Assembly (NCBI GenBank): GCA_000181795.3
Contig: CM012955.1
Location: 7,345,161 to 7,409,160, forward strand
Length of the DNA: 64,000 nt
Source of the DNA: Trichinella spiralis
Taxonomy: Eukaryota; Nematoda; Enoplea; Trichinellida; Trichinellidae
Direction: 5' to 3'
Below are positions 12,470-24,156 of the stretch, piece after piece. The notes under the pieces were generated by a model that searched no databases, had not been told where the DNA came from, and saw only the letters and a program-made list of their open reading frames with translations. Position 1 is the stretch's first letter; every line of letters starts with the position of its first letter. Position numbers and translations under genes: made by a program.

Positions 12470-13506
12470 TCTCTGTCTAACTCACTCTCTCCTTCTATGA
12501 GTTACACTCTTTGTCCAAATCACTGTCCCTGATAAACTTCCTCACCCGGTCTAACTCACTCTCCCTATCTCATTCTCTCTGTCTAACTCTCTCTCACTAT
12601 CTAACTCACTTCCTCTCTCAAACTCTCTCTCTCCACCTCTGTCTAACTCACTCTCCTTGTCCAAGTTCCTCTCTCTGCCTAACCTACCCTCATTGTCTAA
12701 GTAAAGCCCTCTCCCTGATTAACTCACTCCCTCTGTCTAACTCTCCCTTCCGCTATGTCTAACTCACTCTCCATCTCCAAGTTACTCTCTCTGCCTAACT
12801 CATCCTCTCCATCCAACTAACTCTCTCTCCCTGTCTAACTCACGCCCTCTGTCCATCTCTCGCTCTATCTATCTCATTCTCCCTGTCTAACTCACAATCT
12901 CTGCCTAACCCTCTCTCCACGTCTAACTCACTCTCTCTCCATCTAACTCACATTTCCTGTCTATCTCACATTCTGTCCAACTCTCTCTTTGCCTAACTCG
13001 CTCTCTCTATAACTCACTCTCCCTGCTTAACTCGCTCTCTCTCTATCACTCTCTGTCCAAGTCACTCTCTGTGTCTAACTTACTCTTTCTGTCTAACTCA
13101 ATCTCTCTATCTCCCTCTATCTAACTCTCTTTGTCTAACTCGCTCTCTCTCTCTCTAACTCACTCTCTGTCTAACCCTCTCTATCTAACTCACTCTCTGT
13201 CTAATCCTCTCTAACTCACTCACTGTCTAACTCTCTCTATCTAACTCACTCTCTAACTCTCTCTGTCTAACTCACTCTCTGTCTAACTCTCTCTAACTCA
13301 CTCTCTATCTCTCTCTATCTAACTAACTCTCTGTCTAACTCTCTCTATCTAACTCAATCTCTAACTCTCTCTGTCTAACTCAGTCTCTGTCTAACCCTCT
13401 CTGTCTAACTCACTCTCCATCTAACTCACTCTCTGTCTAACTCTCTATCTAACTCACTCTCTGTCTAACTCCCGCTATCTAACTCACCCTGTCTAACTAA
13501 CTCTCT
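12470..13506. repeat. CTCT/TAACTCA pyrimidine minisatellite, about 1 kb
   Basis: A long array of variable units is built from CTCTCTGTCTAACTCACT and shorter derivatives (CTCTCTATCTAACT, CTCTCTAACTCA). The 5' part is more degenerate (units with CCCTGT, CCTCTG) and the 3' part is more regular. Almost all purines are confined to the TAACTCA or GTC spacers, giving strong pyrimidine/purine strand asymmetry. The ORF at 12511-12762 is a translation artefact of the repeat (Leu/Ser/His-rich). Confidence 0.95.
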
Positions 13507-15116
13507 CTCCTGAAACGCCTCTTCTTCTACTATCACTGTTATGTGAACCATTTATAGTGATTTAGTGAACCAATTATCAAATCACTGATTTGCATAGTCA
13601 ATAAATAACCCTCTGGTAACGTTATTCGGCTACCTGAAGTGTAGTACACTTCGATGTTGAGGCAGCTCTCTCTCTCTTCTCTAGAAATGTAGTTTATGAT
13701 GGGGAGGAAACTAAAATATCGAAGCCTCCTGCATATATCTCATTCATTACAGATTGCTGTAACTTTTGAAACATCTTGCAAAATAATTCCTGACAAATCT
13801 CAAGTTAAATTAGACATGAAATTCTATATGTTATACGTGCAGCATAAATAAGATGTAAGACTAAATTACCGTTTGAATTTCTATTCTCAGCTGTATTTTG
13901 AGATCAATTACAAAGTATCTCAAAAAAATGGAACTTATAATTGTATTCCAGCTTTCGTCGTTTTCGTCTATTTCATTTTTCTGTTTTTCTAAATTACGAG
14001 GAATTGATTTCGATAAAATGATATGAAATACGTTTGCAAGCCACATACCGTTAGCCTAAGGCGCATTTGCACACAGAATAACTCCCTTTTATACCTTTGT
14101 GTTTTTAACTTGCATTTCAATCGTATTATTCGTAGAATGTGACTAAACAAGTATTTACAAAAGAAATACGGCATCTAGAAAATGTCGAACGCAAACCGTA
14201 ATTATTATTTTTTAGCAATTATTTTTCATTCAATTCGTTTAATAATTTTTCAATAAAAAGAATTGGCATTTTAATGATAAAACATGCAAAAGTATTGAAT
14301 CTTTTTAATGGAACAACTTAAGCAATGATTGAAATACTGTGAGTTTGCAAGTCAGTGAAGCAATCCAACTATCTGTTACTGAGTAGAGTATTTTGAGAAA
14401 CAATTAATCTGCATATTCGAGAAACAACCTTCGCGTAGCGTTATTCATGCACTTAGCTTGATTGTACTAAAATTGCATGCTGAAACAGTTATTTGTAAAA
14501 AATAAATTTCAATCTTGAAATCACGAACATGTGACGTAAGATATTCAAATCAAAATAACCACTAGTGGAGAAAATTAAAACACTTTAAATATATTTCATT
14601 TATATAGATTCATGGTATAGTAATTGAATAGTTGGAAAAGATTTATGACAAACTTCTCCCTAATTTCAGTTTGCAACAGCAATTTCAATAACTTGTAGAT
14701 GATACAATCTCAGCATCAATTTCTCCACATCTAATGCAAAACCATACAATTTTCTTAGACAAGCGATTTCCAATGATTAGGTCGATGCATCTCTATGTGC
14801 TTTGAGCAAATTCCAGCGAGCAACAAATTACTTGAAATGTGCATGAGATTTATCGCAAAATGGCTATACATGAGTAAAATTGAAATTGCTCCATCGAAAA
14901 AGATAATTCTTCGGAACTTCACATGGAGTGATTAAATTAATACAGAAAAACTGTATCTCACAGCACTGTATTTAGAAAAAATGCAAATGTCATTCTAGAC
15001 AATAAATTAAAATACTTTACTTCTACGTATGATTTCACCTATTAGTGACACTTATGATAAGCACCAGGTTCCCATCTCATTTTATTATTAAGAAGGGATG
15101 GTCCCACTTGGGCTCA
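13507..15116. other. AT-rich intergenic sequence
   Basis: No gene or clear repeat was recognised. Overlapping minus-strand ORFs at 13861-14174 have no domain. Confidence 0.5.
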
Positions 15117-15669
15117 ATTTTGTTCCCATTCGGTCCCACTGTTCATTTATTGGTCGTTGTCCTCGCTATTTTATTAGTTCGTAATCTCGCTATTTAATTA
15201 GACCGCAAAGTCTTTTTCGTATTGGTTTTCCTTGTCTAATTGCTCATTGATTCAAATCTTTCCCTTGTGATTAGCTGTAATATTTTTTCATTTCATTGGT
15301 TCAAACATTCCATTTAGGATTACGTAACTTTAATAATAGTGACGTAACATAAAAAATGAAAATGTTTATTATTCCAAAATTTTATTGTCTTTTTGAAGTT
15401 TCGTCATTCATTGAAATTTTGTTTATTTAAATATATTATTTGTTGTGTAGTCTATACTTTTTCATTATCAGTATTTTTGAAAATAATTTTTATCATTGTC
15501 CTCTATTTTATTGTACCAAAGTGACGTTATATCAAATGCGATAGTAATCATTCAGAAAAAAACATTACAAAAAATAAGTTAAATAGTGATTTTTATTTTT
15601 CACTAGCCAACAGCACTAACAACTACAATAGTAAACAACATATCAGTGAACGACATTAACAAAGTGGTA
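15117..15669 (+). repeat. Left terminal inverted repeat of the MULE
   Basis: About 550 bp, inverted-repeat partner of 18184-18705. The arms differ by scattered substitutions and small indels, so they are not recent identical copies. I could not define a clean target-site duplication by eye. Confidence 0.9.
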
Positions 15670-15759
15670 TCAGGGTGATTTCAAAATTACAAATCATTGT
15701 TTGTGGATAAAGATTGACGCTAAGGACAGCCGCTTTGTTTATTGAAGCTTGAAAAATAA

Positions 15760-16000
15760 ACTCTTATTTGCCAATATCTTTAACCGTACATAGCAACAGA
15801 CTACTGGCACCAGCTTACTCGCCACAATTTCATGGATGGTAAAATGCTATTGATATCATTGGTACAACCTTGAATGTACCATCCGTACCCCAAGTTTTTA
15901 CGGTTGCCATCAGTCTATATAGGCCAGGTGCTCATCTACCCGGTAGGTTTCAACGTGATCTTTTCTATCCATCCCAGCCGGAACTTCTAAATCTGTCCAC
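15760..16000 (-). pseudogene. MULE transposase core fragment
   Basis: On the minus strand a piece reads ...VKTWGTDGTFKVVPM..., matching the conserved (F/T)DGTFKVVP block of Mutator-like transposases common in animal genomes. It is followed in a shifted frame by ...IHEIVASKLVPVV..., corresponding to the FYTIHG...VPLVY block. Upstream, another frame gives VPAGMDRKDHVETYRVDEH. Several frames are needed, so the gene is dead. The plus-strand ORF 15870-16052 is its shadow. Confidence 0.75.
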
Positions 16001-17638
16001 ACTGCACCCCCGCCGCCTTCTTTATCCTATACCAAAATTAAGTAATTGTTAATAACTACGAACACATGCTGTACATTCAGCGCATACTTTTGAACATCTC
16101 CAATATTTCTGTTTGCGGGCACGTTTTAATTTATATATCCTGCCTACCATACCATCGAATTGAACCAAATCCCGCAACGATTTGGTACAAGATGTAACTC
16201 AGCGACATCAACCATAACAAGGAACAGAGTAGAAAATGATTCGAATAGCTCTGGAACGCAAAGCACTGAACGCAAACGCAACACCAAAAATGAAAATAAA
16301 TTGGACAATTTTGAATTTCATTTTAAATAACCATTTTGCAACAATATTTAGTTTTCATTTTATATTTTATCTACAATCGAAGATCAACTTCTGATATTCC
16401 TTGTAGCACTAATGCCTTTTGTTAATACTGACAGAATAAAATTAATCACACACAAATAGCGAATGCTAACATCAAAGTATGCGATGTCCACAGCAGAGTG
16501 AATTTGAAGCAGCTTTAACTGCTATTCTGCTTCGTGCTGACCTTCGCTTCCTTTTTGCTTCCAAAGTGTTTTACACTCATTTATTTCAGTTCATCAAATA
16601 AATTACGTTTCAGCTAGCAATTAAATGAAATTTATGCATTAGATGCTTTTCCGTTTGTCAGAAAATATTCTGATGATTAGCTAAAGGCGATTGTAATACA
16701 ATGGAAAAATCAACAAGTGATGAATTGTCCACAGCTGCAGTTGTCAGCTGAAACTAGGCATGGCAACTGCTAATTTGTTAGCATCGAATTACATTTTCGA
16801 TTCCCGTCTGACTGTTCTATGAAAATCTTTCTTGTTAGCAATCAAAGAATTTTATTTTCAACTTCAGAAAGTTTTGACTTTTTTCATCAGTGTTATTGTT
16901 TAAAGTCGTATATTTTATTTAAATAGAAAATTAAAAATCTGCAATATTACTTACAAGTCAAAGAACAAATTTATTTATATATTTCGTGTAAATTGTAAAC
17001 TTTATATTTCAACATCTGAAGAAACCGACTAGTACGTTGGTGAACACTTAAATTGCTATCTGTTTTCATTTCCATTTGCAAGCTTTCAGTGTATATATTT
17101 TAATGATAATGAAATATTTAAACATTCCGCATCAAAAGCAGTGCCTATGATGTAGCTGATCTGTTTGATGTTGTATTTCAAATTACATTTGAACTTGGTT
17201 ATAAGTGAGCATGGAATTTGGCTAGAATTTCCATGCACTTATTCATTATTTTATCGTTTAAGTAACTACAGGGAATTTTTTCGGCCAAAATCTTACGCAC
17301 TTAACCAAGTTCGACTGTATTTTATATGAAATGTATGAACGTCAAACAGGATTTTTCATACAAACAGCAAACCTCTTCAACATGTATAAAAAAATATATA
17401 TGGATGTTTTGTAACAAAAGAAACTTTGTAAATATTAAAGTAAAATTCTTGGATTGGAAATAAGAAAGATTCAAATAGAACACTCCCAGTAAAATTCAAA
17501 AAATTCATCAGATGCTAACAATTTAGTAGTTGTCACTCTTTGGTTAAGCTTGAAAGCTGCAACTGTGAACAATTTGTCAATTGTGTATTTTCCTTTTGTA
17601 TTAAAATTGCTTTTACCAACATATGTGATGTGACGAGA

Positions 17639-17959
17639 NNNNNNNNNNNNNNNNNNNNNNNNNNNNNNNNNNNNNNNNNNNNNNNNNNNNNNNNNNNNNN
17701 NNNNNNNNNNNNNNNNNNNNNNNNNNNNNNNNNNNNNNNNNNNNNNNNNNNNNNNNNNNNNNNNNNNNNNNNNNNNNNNNNNNNNNNNNNNNNNNNNNNN
17801 NNNNNNNNNNNNNNNNNNNNNNNNNNNNNNNNNNNNNNNNNNNNNNNNNNNNNNNNNNNNNNNNNNNNNNNNNNNNNNNNNNNNNNNNNNNNNNNNNNNN
17901 NNNNNNNNNNNNNNNNNNNNNNNNNNNNNNNNNNNNNNNNNNNNNNNNNNNNNNNNNNN
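17639..17959. other. Assembly gap (run of N)
   Basis: About 320 undetermined bases inside the transposon, likely a scaffolding gap caused by repetitive sequence. ORFs spanning it are artefacts. Confidence 1.
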
Positions 17960-18183
17960 CTTGACATTACACCCGGAAGTTAGCATCTAATCTTGATAAA
18001 TTTCAAGAGGAAATAAATTAATTTACAAACAGTCAGAGCGGATTTATATATCAGGAGGGAAATCGGTAATAGACCGAAGAAGAAACAAGGAAGAAGATAA
18101 AAATGCCCCTGGCCACCGCTTATTTATATTAGTTTTTTATTTCATTGTATTGCATTATTTAGTTTCTTCCATTTTCGTTGTTT

Positions 18184-18705
18184 CCACTTTGTTAATGTCG
18201 TTCACTGTTGTTTTTTAATGTTGTTGTTAGTGCTGTTGGCTAGTGAAAAATAAAAATCACTATTTAACTTGTTTTTTGTATTGTTTTTTTCTGAATGATT
18301 ACTATCACATTTGATATAACGTCACTTTGGTACAATAAAATATAGAATAATGATAAAAATTATTTTCTAAAATACTGATAATAAAAAAGTATAGATTACA
18401 CCACAAATAATATGTTTAAATAAACAAAATTTCAATGAATGACGAAACTTCAAACAAACAATAAGATTTTGGAATAATAAATATTTCCATTTTTTATGTT
18501 ACGTCACTACTATTAAAGTTACAAAATCCTAAATGGAATATTTGAACCAATGGAATTAAAAAATATTACAGCTAATCACAAGGGAAAGATTTGAATCAAT
18601 GAGCAATTAGAAAAGGAAAACCAATACGACAAAGACTTTACGGACTAATAAGATAGCGAGGTCAACGACCAATAAATGAAAAGTAGGACCGAATGGGAAC
18701 AAAAC
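18184..18705 (-). repeat. Right terminal inverted repeat of the MULE
   Basis: This is the reverse complement of 15117-15669 with scattered differences. The outer end reads, inverted, GTTTTGTTCCCATTCGGTCC. Confidence 0.9.
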
Positions 18706-19739
18706 TAATTAACAATAAATTAAATTTCGTATTGTAAAACTTAAAAAAACGTAAAAATGAACAAAAAGAGCTTACTTGATGGCAGTTTTGAATTGAAATT
18801 CCAAAAGTTCACAAATCTGTACGGTAGATTATCGAGTGAATAGAGAGCCACATAACATTGTGTGATGCAACTTCAGCATCGACGTTTTCGTTGGCAGTTA
18901 AGCAGTGCATAAAACGCCGTGCAATTAATTTTCAAATCATACTGCCATTAATTGGAAATTTTGTAACAAATGTGGGTAAAAACATTGGCTCAAAAAAGTT
19001 GATAAAAAATTGATACAGTATCAATTTAGATTTTCACGCATTAATTCATGAACAGTAAGGGATGATGAAAAAATCAAAAAATACTTTTTTATTAACTTAA
19101 ATTCATTGCTTATTGTTTGATTTACTGCATCAGGAAAACGAAAACCTAATGAAATGCATTTAATTAAAAGATGGCGTTCAATAATTGCAGTTATGGCATT
19201 TTAATGAAGTATTTAAAACAAATTTTCAGCAATATCTAATCGATCATTTTATCACAAATTTGGTAAAGCGTTTGAAAATATTGAGAAATAAGGTTATTCA
19301 GTTTCAAACAAGAAACGTCGTTCTATGAAGCAAAGAATGATAAATACCTGTTCAAAAAAAGTAACAACAGCAGTCACAAAAGATACAGGCCGCACAGAAT
19401 TCCTTAAGTGCAATGATGAAGCAATGTTCCACATCAGCAAAGGGACAACGCATTAACTGTCAAGTTGCCAGAAGGCTGAGTTTCGAGTGATTAAGCTCCA
19501 TTGTTTAGTAATTACTTCAATGTATCAGCCCCGTAGTGTGATCAGTTTCTTGGAAGGGGCAGATATGATTTTGAGAGGGGCGTGTGGTCTTGTGACATTA
19601 CTTTTAATAGTTCATATGACCACTTTGCATACATCAGTATATCAGCTCAAATTTTCGCTTGAACGTGCGTAATTTAGTTATCACGATGGCTGATTATTCA
19701 ATATTTTATTTTACGTCTATGAGTAATTGATATGTGAGT
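18706..19739. other. Intergenic sequence, no gene seen
   Basis: AT-rich with one 61-codon plus-strand ORF (19487-19672) of no recognisable type. Confidence 0.5.
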
Positions 19740-20376
19740 TTAGTAAAGTTGCAGCCTATGATTTCCAGCTTTTTGAAACTGTCGCAGAATCTCCTCGTTA
19801 GAAATGCTTTCCAGAATTTTGCGTTCAAAAAAAATTATCACAAGATTGCTCATACATGCGTGTGTCATTGACCGCCAAAATGAGGATAGTAACCTTGAGC
19901 GGGTGCTGACACTTGCTTCAGAAATAAGTGAAGACATGCCTATAGTCAATGCAGCAGCGGCTAATTGATATGAATTTGGGAATGCCTGATGGAATGCCCG
20001 TGAAGGATGGCAATAATTTCATCCAGATGCGCTTTTTCAGAATCGAATTCATTTTCATGAAAGGTCTTTGTGGTTGTAATTTTCTCTTCTGTAGCTAAGA
20101 CATTCACTTCTGACAGATCAGCCAAGTATTTCAGGGTTTCCAGATCAAAACAATTTGGACCTCTTTGCACAGAAGAAATCGATTTAATCAGGTCTTTGTT
20201 GGATTCACAGTTGCGCTTCTCTCCGGAGGGAAAAGCATAAGATTTTACTAGGGCAATGGCAATACCCCCCATATGCCCTCCCCCGGGGCTCGACTCGACG
20301 CTAAGGGGCTGCAATGTATGCTTATGCATCGCTAATAGAATAATGCAAGCTTGTTCACATGTTGATAAACGAAAGT
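19740..20376 (-). CDS. Unidentified coding-like region directly downstream of SPO11
   Basis: Two open frames on the SPO11 strand read like real protein. One runs from an acceptor-like CTGCTCAG (exon from 20376; first in-frame ATG at 20329) to 19961. The other runs from about 19990 to 19740 in a different frame and has a helical, Ser/Arg/Leu-rich sequence ending NHRLQLY. Joining them needs an unseen intron or a frameshift. The first frame contains a Gly-rich patch (SPGGGHMGG) and an acidic/Thr-rich patch (ATEEKITTTKT). The acceptor lies about 104 nt after the SPO11 stop and about 20 nt after an AATAAA at 20398-20393, the usual spacing between cistrons in a nematode operon. I recognise no family. 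It could be a decayed gene or alternative 3' exons of SPO11. Confidence 0.3.
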
Positions 20377-20392
20377 CTGAGCAGAAATTATT

Positions 20393-20398
20393 TTTATT
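20393..20398 (-). terminator. AATAAA polyadenylation signal of SPO11
   Basis: AATAAA on the minus strand, 84 nt past the SPO11 stop codon. It is followed about 15 nt later by an acceptor-like TTTCTGCTCAG. Confidence 0.5.
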
Positions 20399-20481
20399 CA
20401 AAAAATGAATGAAAAACCAAAAACAACACAAAAAAGTAAAAAAAGTATCAAAAAACAAATACGTTTCCACGTTGTGTGAAA

Positions 20482-22377
20482 TTAATTTCTCATTTGTATG
20501 TTTTCTACTTTAATTTTCAGATATTCATGGATCAGATAAGAAGAGTTAATTGAACAAATGGCTTCAATTTCCACTTTGCAACCTATTTTGTTCAGTTCGT
20601 GTAGCTAAAAGGATATAATTATCATTAGAAGAACCAGAATTCTGATCTAGAATGAACAATTATAACGATGAAAAATAATTCAAACCTGGCTAATGAGGAA
20701 ATGATCACCGCTTGCTTCAAAGCGGTTTAACAATGAGTAGATAAGTTTTCGTTCTCGAATGCCTAACATCAATTTCTGCGTATCGGATAAATTTAAGCTG
20801 TAAAAGTAAAACATGCCAGGTTGATTTCAGTTCAATCTCTTTTTACTTTTTACCTGCTAATTTCCGAAGGATAAACTCCAATCCATTTCATCCATGGCAA
20901 CAGAACATTCACTCCACTTTCGTAAGAAACATTCTGCAAAAATAGACTTCAAATACATTCCATATCATTTGCCAAAACAAATCAATTAGGTTTGAAAATG
21001 AAAAGTGAATAATTTTCAGCAAATGTATATTTTCTGAAGCATCAACATTGTAAATATGTGTAATTGTTTCAAAGGCATATAATGAATGTACAACAGCCTA
21101 CAACATCTTAAACATTGACAAATAAAAATGAAAATCGATATTATGCTTTTGGAAACACTAACTTTTTTAAATGATTAACACTAACATTTTTCAAAAATAA
21201 AGTTTTCCAGAACAAAATGAGAAAAATAATGCGAAACAATATAATTTCATCATTCTATTACAGAATCATTTTTTATGAAATGAATAGTTAGTTCACTTCT
21301 TGAAAAATCTACATTTACAGAAATTTTATCAAAAATTTAAACATATAACATAAAAAAGTAAATAACTTTAACACTTATACTCAACGCATGAAAATAATAA
21401 AATTTACATACCATAGGGCCATATTTGTATGTGAGAAATATTTCAATTCCTATAAAAAGCATTCAAATATTTAATCTGTAATACTATTTAAAAAATGTAC
21501 CACATGGATCAGCATCCATTAACGCAAACATGGGCAATTTCAGATAATCGTACAGTTTACGCAAAAACAACCTTGTTGGAAAATCTGGATAGCCCTTTGC
21601 CTAAAAAATATATTTTTACAGATTTATAAATACCAAGTGACCAATTTACCGTAACAAGTATTGCAGACCGTAAAACACTGTTTGCTTTTTCCATTGCTAA
21701 TTTTTCAAATATTGAATCTTTTTCAACAATTAAAATGAACGTTGCTGAAGTAGTGAGCACTTGAAATTCATCACTACGAGTAGGAATTGTAGAAATCGAG
21801 TTACAATCGACAATTTCTGTGTTGCCCAATTGAAAAACCAAGTCTCCAAGAACTAATCCTTTTGGGGAAGATAACTAAAAATGATCAATTCATTTAATTA
21901 ATATTTAATTATTGAAAATAAATAAAATCTAACAATGTTAAATTTGTATCGCGGTGTCACAAATATTTTGCAAATAGCTTTAATTGCCCTATCCAAATCG
22001 CCTTCGCTTCGAAACAAATAACGATGTTTGTAATACAGATTTCTACAATAACATTTCTGTTAATGCCTGTTAACCCTTAAGAAAGGTATTTACCGTTTAG
22101 TACAATACTGCGAATTACGCAAAAGTGAGTAACTTTCAGACAGCAAGCAAAGAACAATAGGAAACATATGACAATTACGAGTTGTCATTTCGAGCGCATA
22201 TTCTTTAGCCCTAGGTCAATAACGTAATTTACAATGATATAGCAAAATGGAAAATTACCTTGGTAAATAGAGTGCAGGTCGAGGTCCTATAAAAAGTGAC
22301 AAACAAAATGCAAAAATGCAGTGTTCAATTTTTCGTAAGACCACATCTTGATCGGTTTTTGCTTGAAAACATTCCAT
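20482..22377 (-). CDS. spo11: SPO11, meiotic DNA double-strand-break transesterase
   Basis: Nine in-frame exons: 22377-22259, 22210-22094, 22042-21934, 21874-21650, 21600-21501, 21449-21412, 20933-20854, 20797-20686, 20604-20482, coding about 340 aa. SPO11 is the topoisomerase VI A-type protein that cuts DNA through a tyrosine to start meiotic recombination. The 5Y-CAP region contains CTKRNLYYKH, with the catalytic Tyr at about residue 83 (second Y). The Toprim domain has the metal-binding Glu in LIVEKDSIF (about E166), then [16 protein letters not shown], then [18 protein letters not shown] with the paired Asp at about 219 and 221. The start ATG at 22377 gives an N-terminus with the expected VLRKIE helix. 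All phases agree. At about 340 aa it is slightly shorter than many SPO11 proteins, mostly at the termini. All active-site residues are present, so it appears functional. Confidence 0.93.
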
Positions 22378-23074
22378 TGATTTCCACCTGCCCTCAATAA
22401 ATCAGCATCAAAATGAAATATAAAACGCAACATTTATTTCTTTTTTTTTTATTACATAACCAAATAAAACAGCCCACAAATTAAGTAGTGCCTCGTTATT
22501 TACAGCAGTTATTTTTAAAATGAAAATTGAAAAACGTGAAATGAAAAATGACACTAAAAATATGACAATCTATTCAGCGTTTGGAGCAAATATGGAATTT
22601 GAATTCGTTTGAATATGGAATAATGTTATCTTTATAAAACAAGAACAGTTATAATACATTTTCTTTGAAAAACAAATTATTTGAAGCAGCGTACTGTAAT
22701 ACAGATAATAAAGATCTAATTCATTATACTGTAAAACTTCCAACCATCTGATATCAAAACCAAACATCATTATTCGTCTTTTAATGGAGAAGATATCTAC
22801 TGCTTTTAAAGCAAAAATGAACAATAAAAATTGGTTTACTGTAAACGTGGACAAAATTTTGCTCGCATTCTTTCATTTACACAGTATTTTCATTACTCAA
22901 TTGTTTGATTAATTGAAAATGTTTTTCGCATGATTTGCTCATATGAAGATGCGTTTGTACAGTATTATTATTTATAAAAATCTGTTTCATGAATGAATGA
23001 ACATAACTTAAAAGTAATATGAATTAAGTAAAATGAACTTATATAATTTGTGAAAAAAAATTAGCTTCAGATCA
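22378..23074. other. Intergenic spacer between two minus-strand genes
   Basis: About 0.7 kb, AT-rich, presumably the 3' UTR of the upstream gene and the promoter of SPO11. A minus-strand ORF (22570-22854) has no domain. Confidence 0.5.
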
Positions 23075-24156
23075 TCATTCAAGAATGTGCCATGCATTCC
23101 ACGACAATTTTGAGTTTGCTTTGTATGTAAAGGGCGGCACAGACCGATTTAATAATTTCCATTCATTATCTTGAAGTTTAAAAAAAAATGTACGGAGCAA
23201 AGATACAGCTCTGTTTTCACACGCCGCTTTGCCTTCGGAACTGATCTCGCAATTGCAAATTGCATTGCATAAGTCCTTAATTTTCCAGTCGCTCACTATA
23301 AAAAGAGCTACATTTCCATCATGATTTCTTTGAATCTCGTCAAGTATTTCGTTCCTAAATTAAACAAACCATTATTTGTAAATAAATTGTGTAGTTAAAA
23401 TTATTCAAAAATTGTTTCCAACCGCTGTGAAAAATCTTTTATCCGTTTCTTCGATTTGTGTGCAGTGTCAACTCTGTGAATGTTATGTGCACTAAACTGG
23501 TCTGTTTTAATATGCCACCATTGATTTTTGTCCATAAGTTCGGAGTCTGCTTCTAATTTTGGCTCAATTCGAATTTTTATGTGTCCACTTGGATCCACCA
23601 CTTTTAGGATTATATCCGCCGTTTGAACACAACGGAAATTCGGCGCCGCATATACACAGTTTCCCAACAATTGCGCGTTTAACACATTGGCAGAAACCAA
23701 ACCTTCGGCGTACATTTTTGCAGTATTACACCCGACAGTTGTTAATGGCGGATCAGCCAGCCAAGCAGCTTTTCCACCTTTGCGCCACATCAGTGTTCGT
23801 GGAAGATTAGCATTGCCAATTTGACAAACGCTATTTTCAGGTAGTGGAAAAGATTGGGCTTTCATTTTGCTCACTATTCGGCTGATGGAAGATAAAGCTC
23901 CCTTCTTCTCCAGGCCCGGCAGCCAATCTGCATCCTCGTAGATGTCTTTTGCAGATTCTGCCGCTCCAATAGCGATAAATAATTTTTCATCCTGACTATC
24001 CCTGTAAAAACAATTTCAGTTGTTCATTTATATGCTGAGAAATAAGAAACTAAAAAAGTTTTACAAATGAAAAATCAATTGCGAAACTTACATGGAAAAT
24101 GTGAAGAAACGAAGCACCTCGCTCTCAAACGTAGGAATGTATAAATAACATTTAAG
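23075..24156 (-). CDS. TULA/Sts-like histidine-phosphatase-fold protein, predicted inactive (5' end not defined)
   Basis: Exons 24156-24092, 24001-23423 and 23354-23075 join in phase (307 codons plus stop). The sequence follows the PGAM (2H-type) phosphatase domain of UBASH3/TULA proteins: PPLTTVGCNTAKMYAEGL, then VYAAPNFRCVQTADIIL, then IKIRIEPKL, ending with a VPPFTYKANSKLSW tail like the family's LPLTH...FNW end. The active-site RHGE block appears as LFIAIGAAES, without Arg or His. The second catalytic His block (usually IVAHAS) reads LFIVSDWK. Only the mid-domain Arg (RCVQTA) remains. This suggests a pseudophosphatase, perhaps a binding or scaffold protein. UBA and SH3 domains were not seen. 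A further short upstream exon ending at a GTAAGC donor near 24255 is possible (reads RFCTKADM). Confidence 0.78.

Larger units (their letters stand above)
15117..18705 (-). mobile_element. Decayed Mutator-like (MULE) DNA transposon with long terminal inverted repeats
   Basis: The ends are near-mirror copies of about 0.5 kb. The left arm (15117-15669) begins TTTTGTTCCCATTCGGTCC, and the right arm (18184-18705) reads the same on the opposite strand. Both run inward to a shared CACTAGCCAACAGCACTAAC stretch and end at ACATTAACAAAGTGG. Between the arms, minus-strand translation at about 15760-16000 gives pieces typical of the MULE transposase core: a TDGTFKVVP box, and in another frame an FYxIH-like stretch followed by KLVPVVCCYV. 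Long arms plus this core fit Mutator-like elements, which move by cut-and-paste. The coding part is broken by stops and frame changes, so it looks inactive. The assembly gap 17639-17959 lies inside. Confidence 0.8.

Noticed and set aside
12511-12762. 83-codon Leu/Ser/His ORF
   Set aside because: It is a direct translation of the pyrimidine minisatellite.
17471-17986. Three ORFs of 144-171 codons across the N run
   Set aside because: They are open only because undetermined bases contain no stops.
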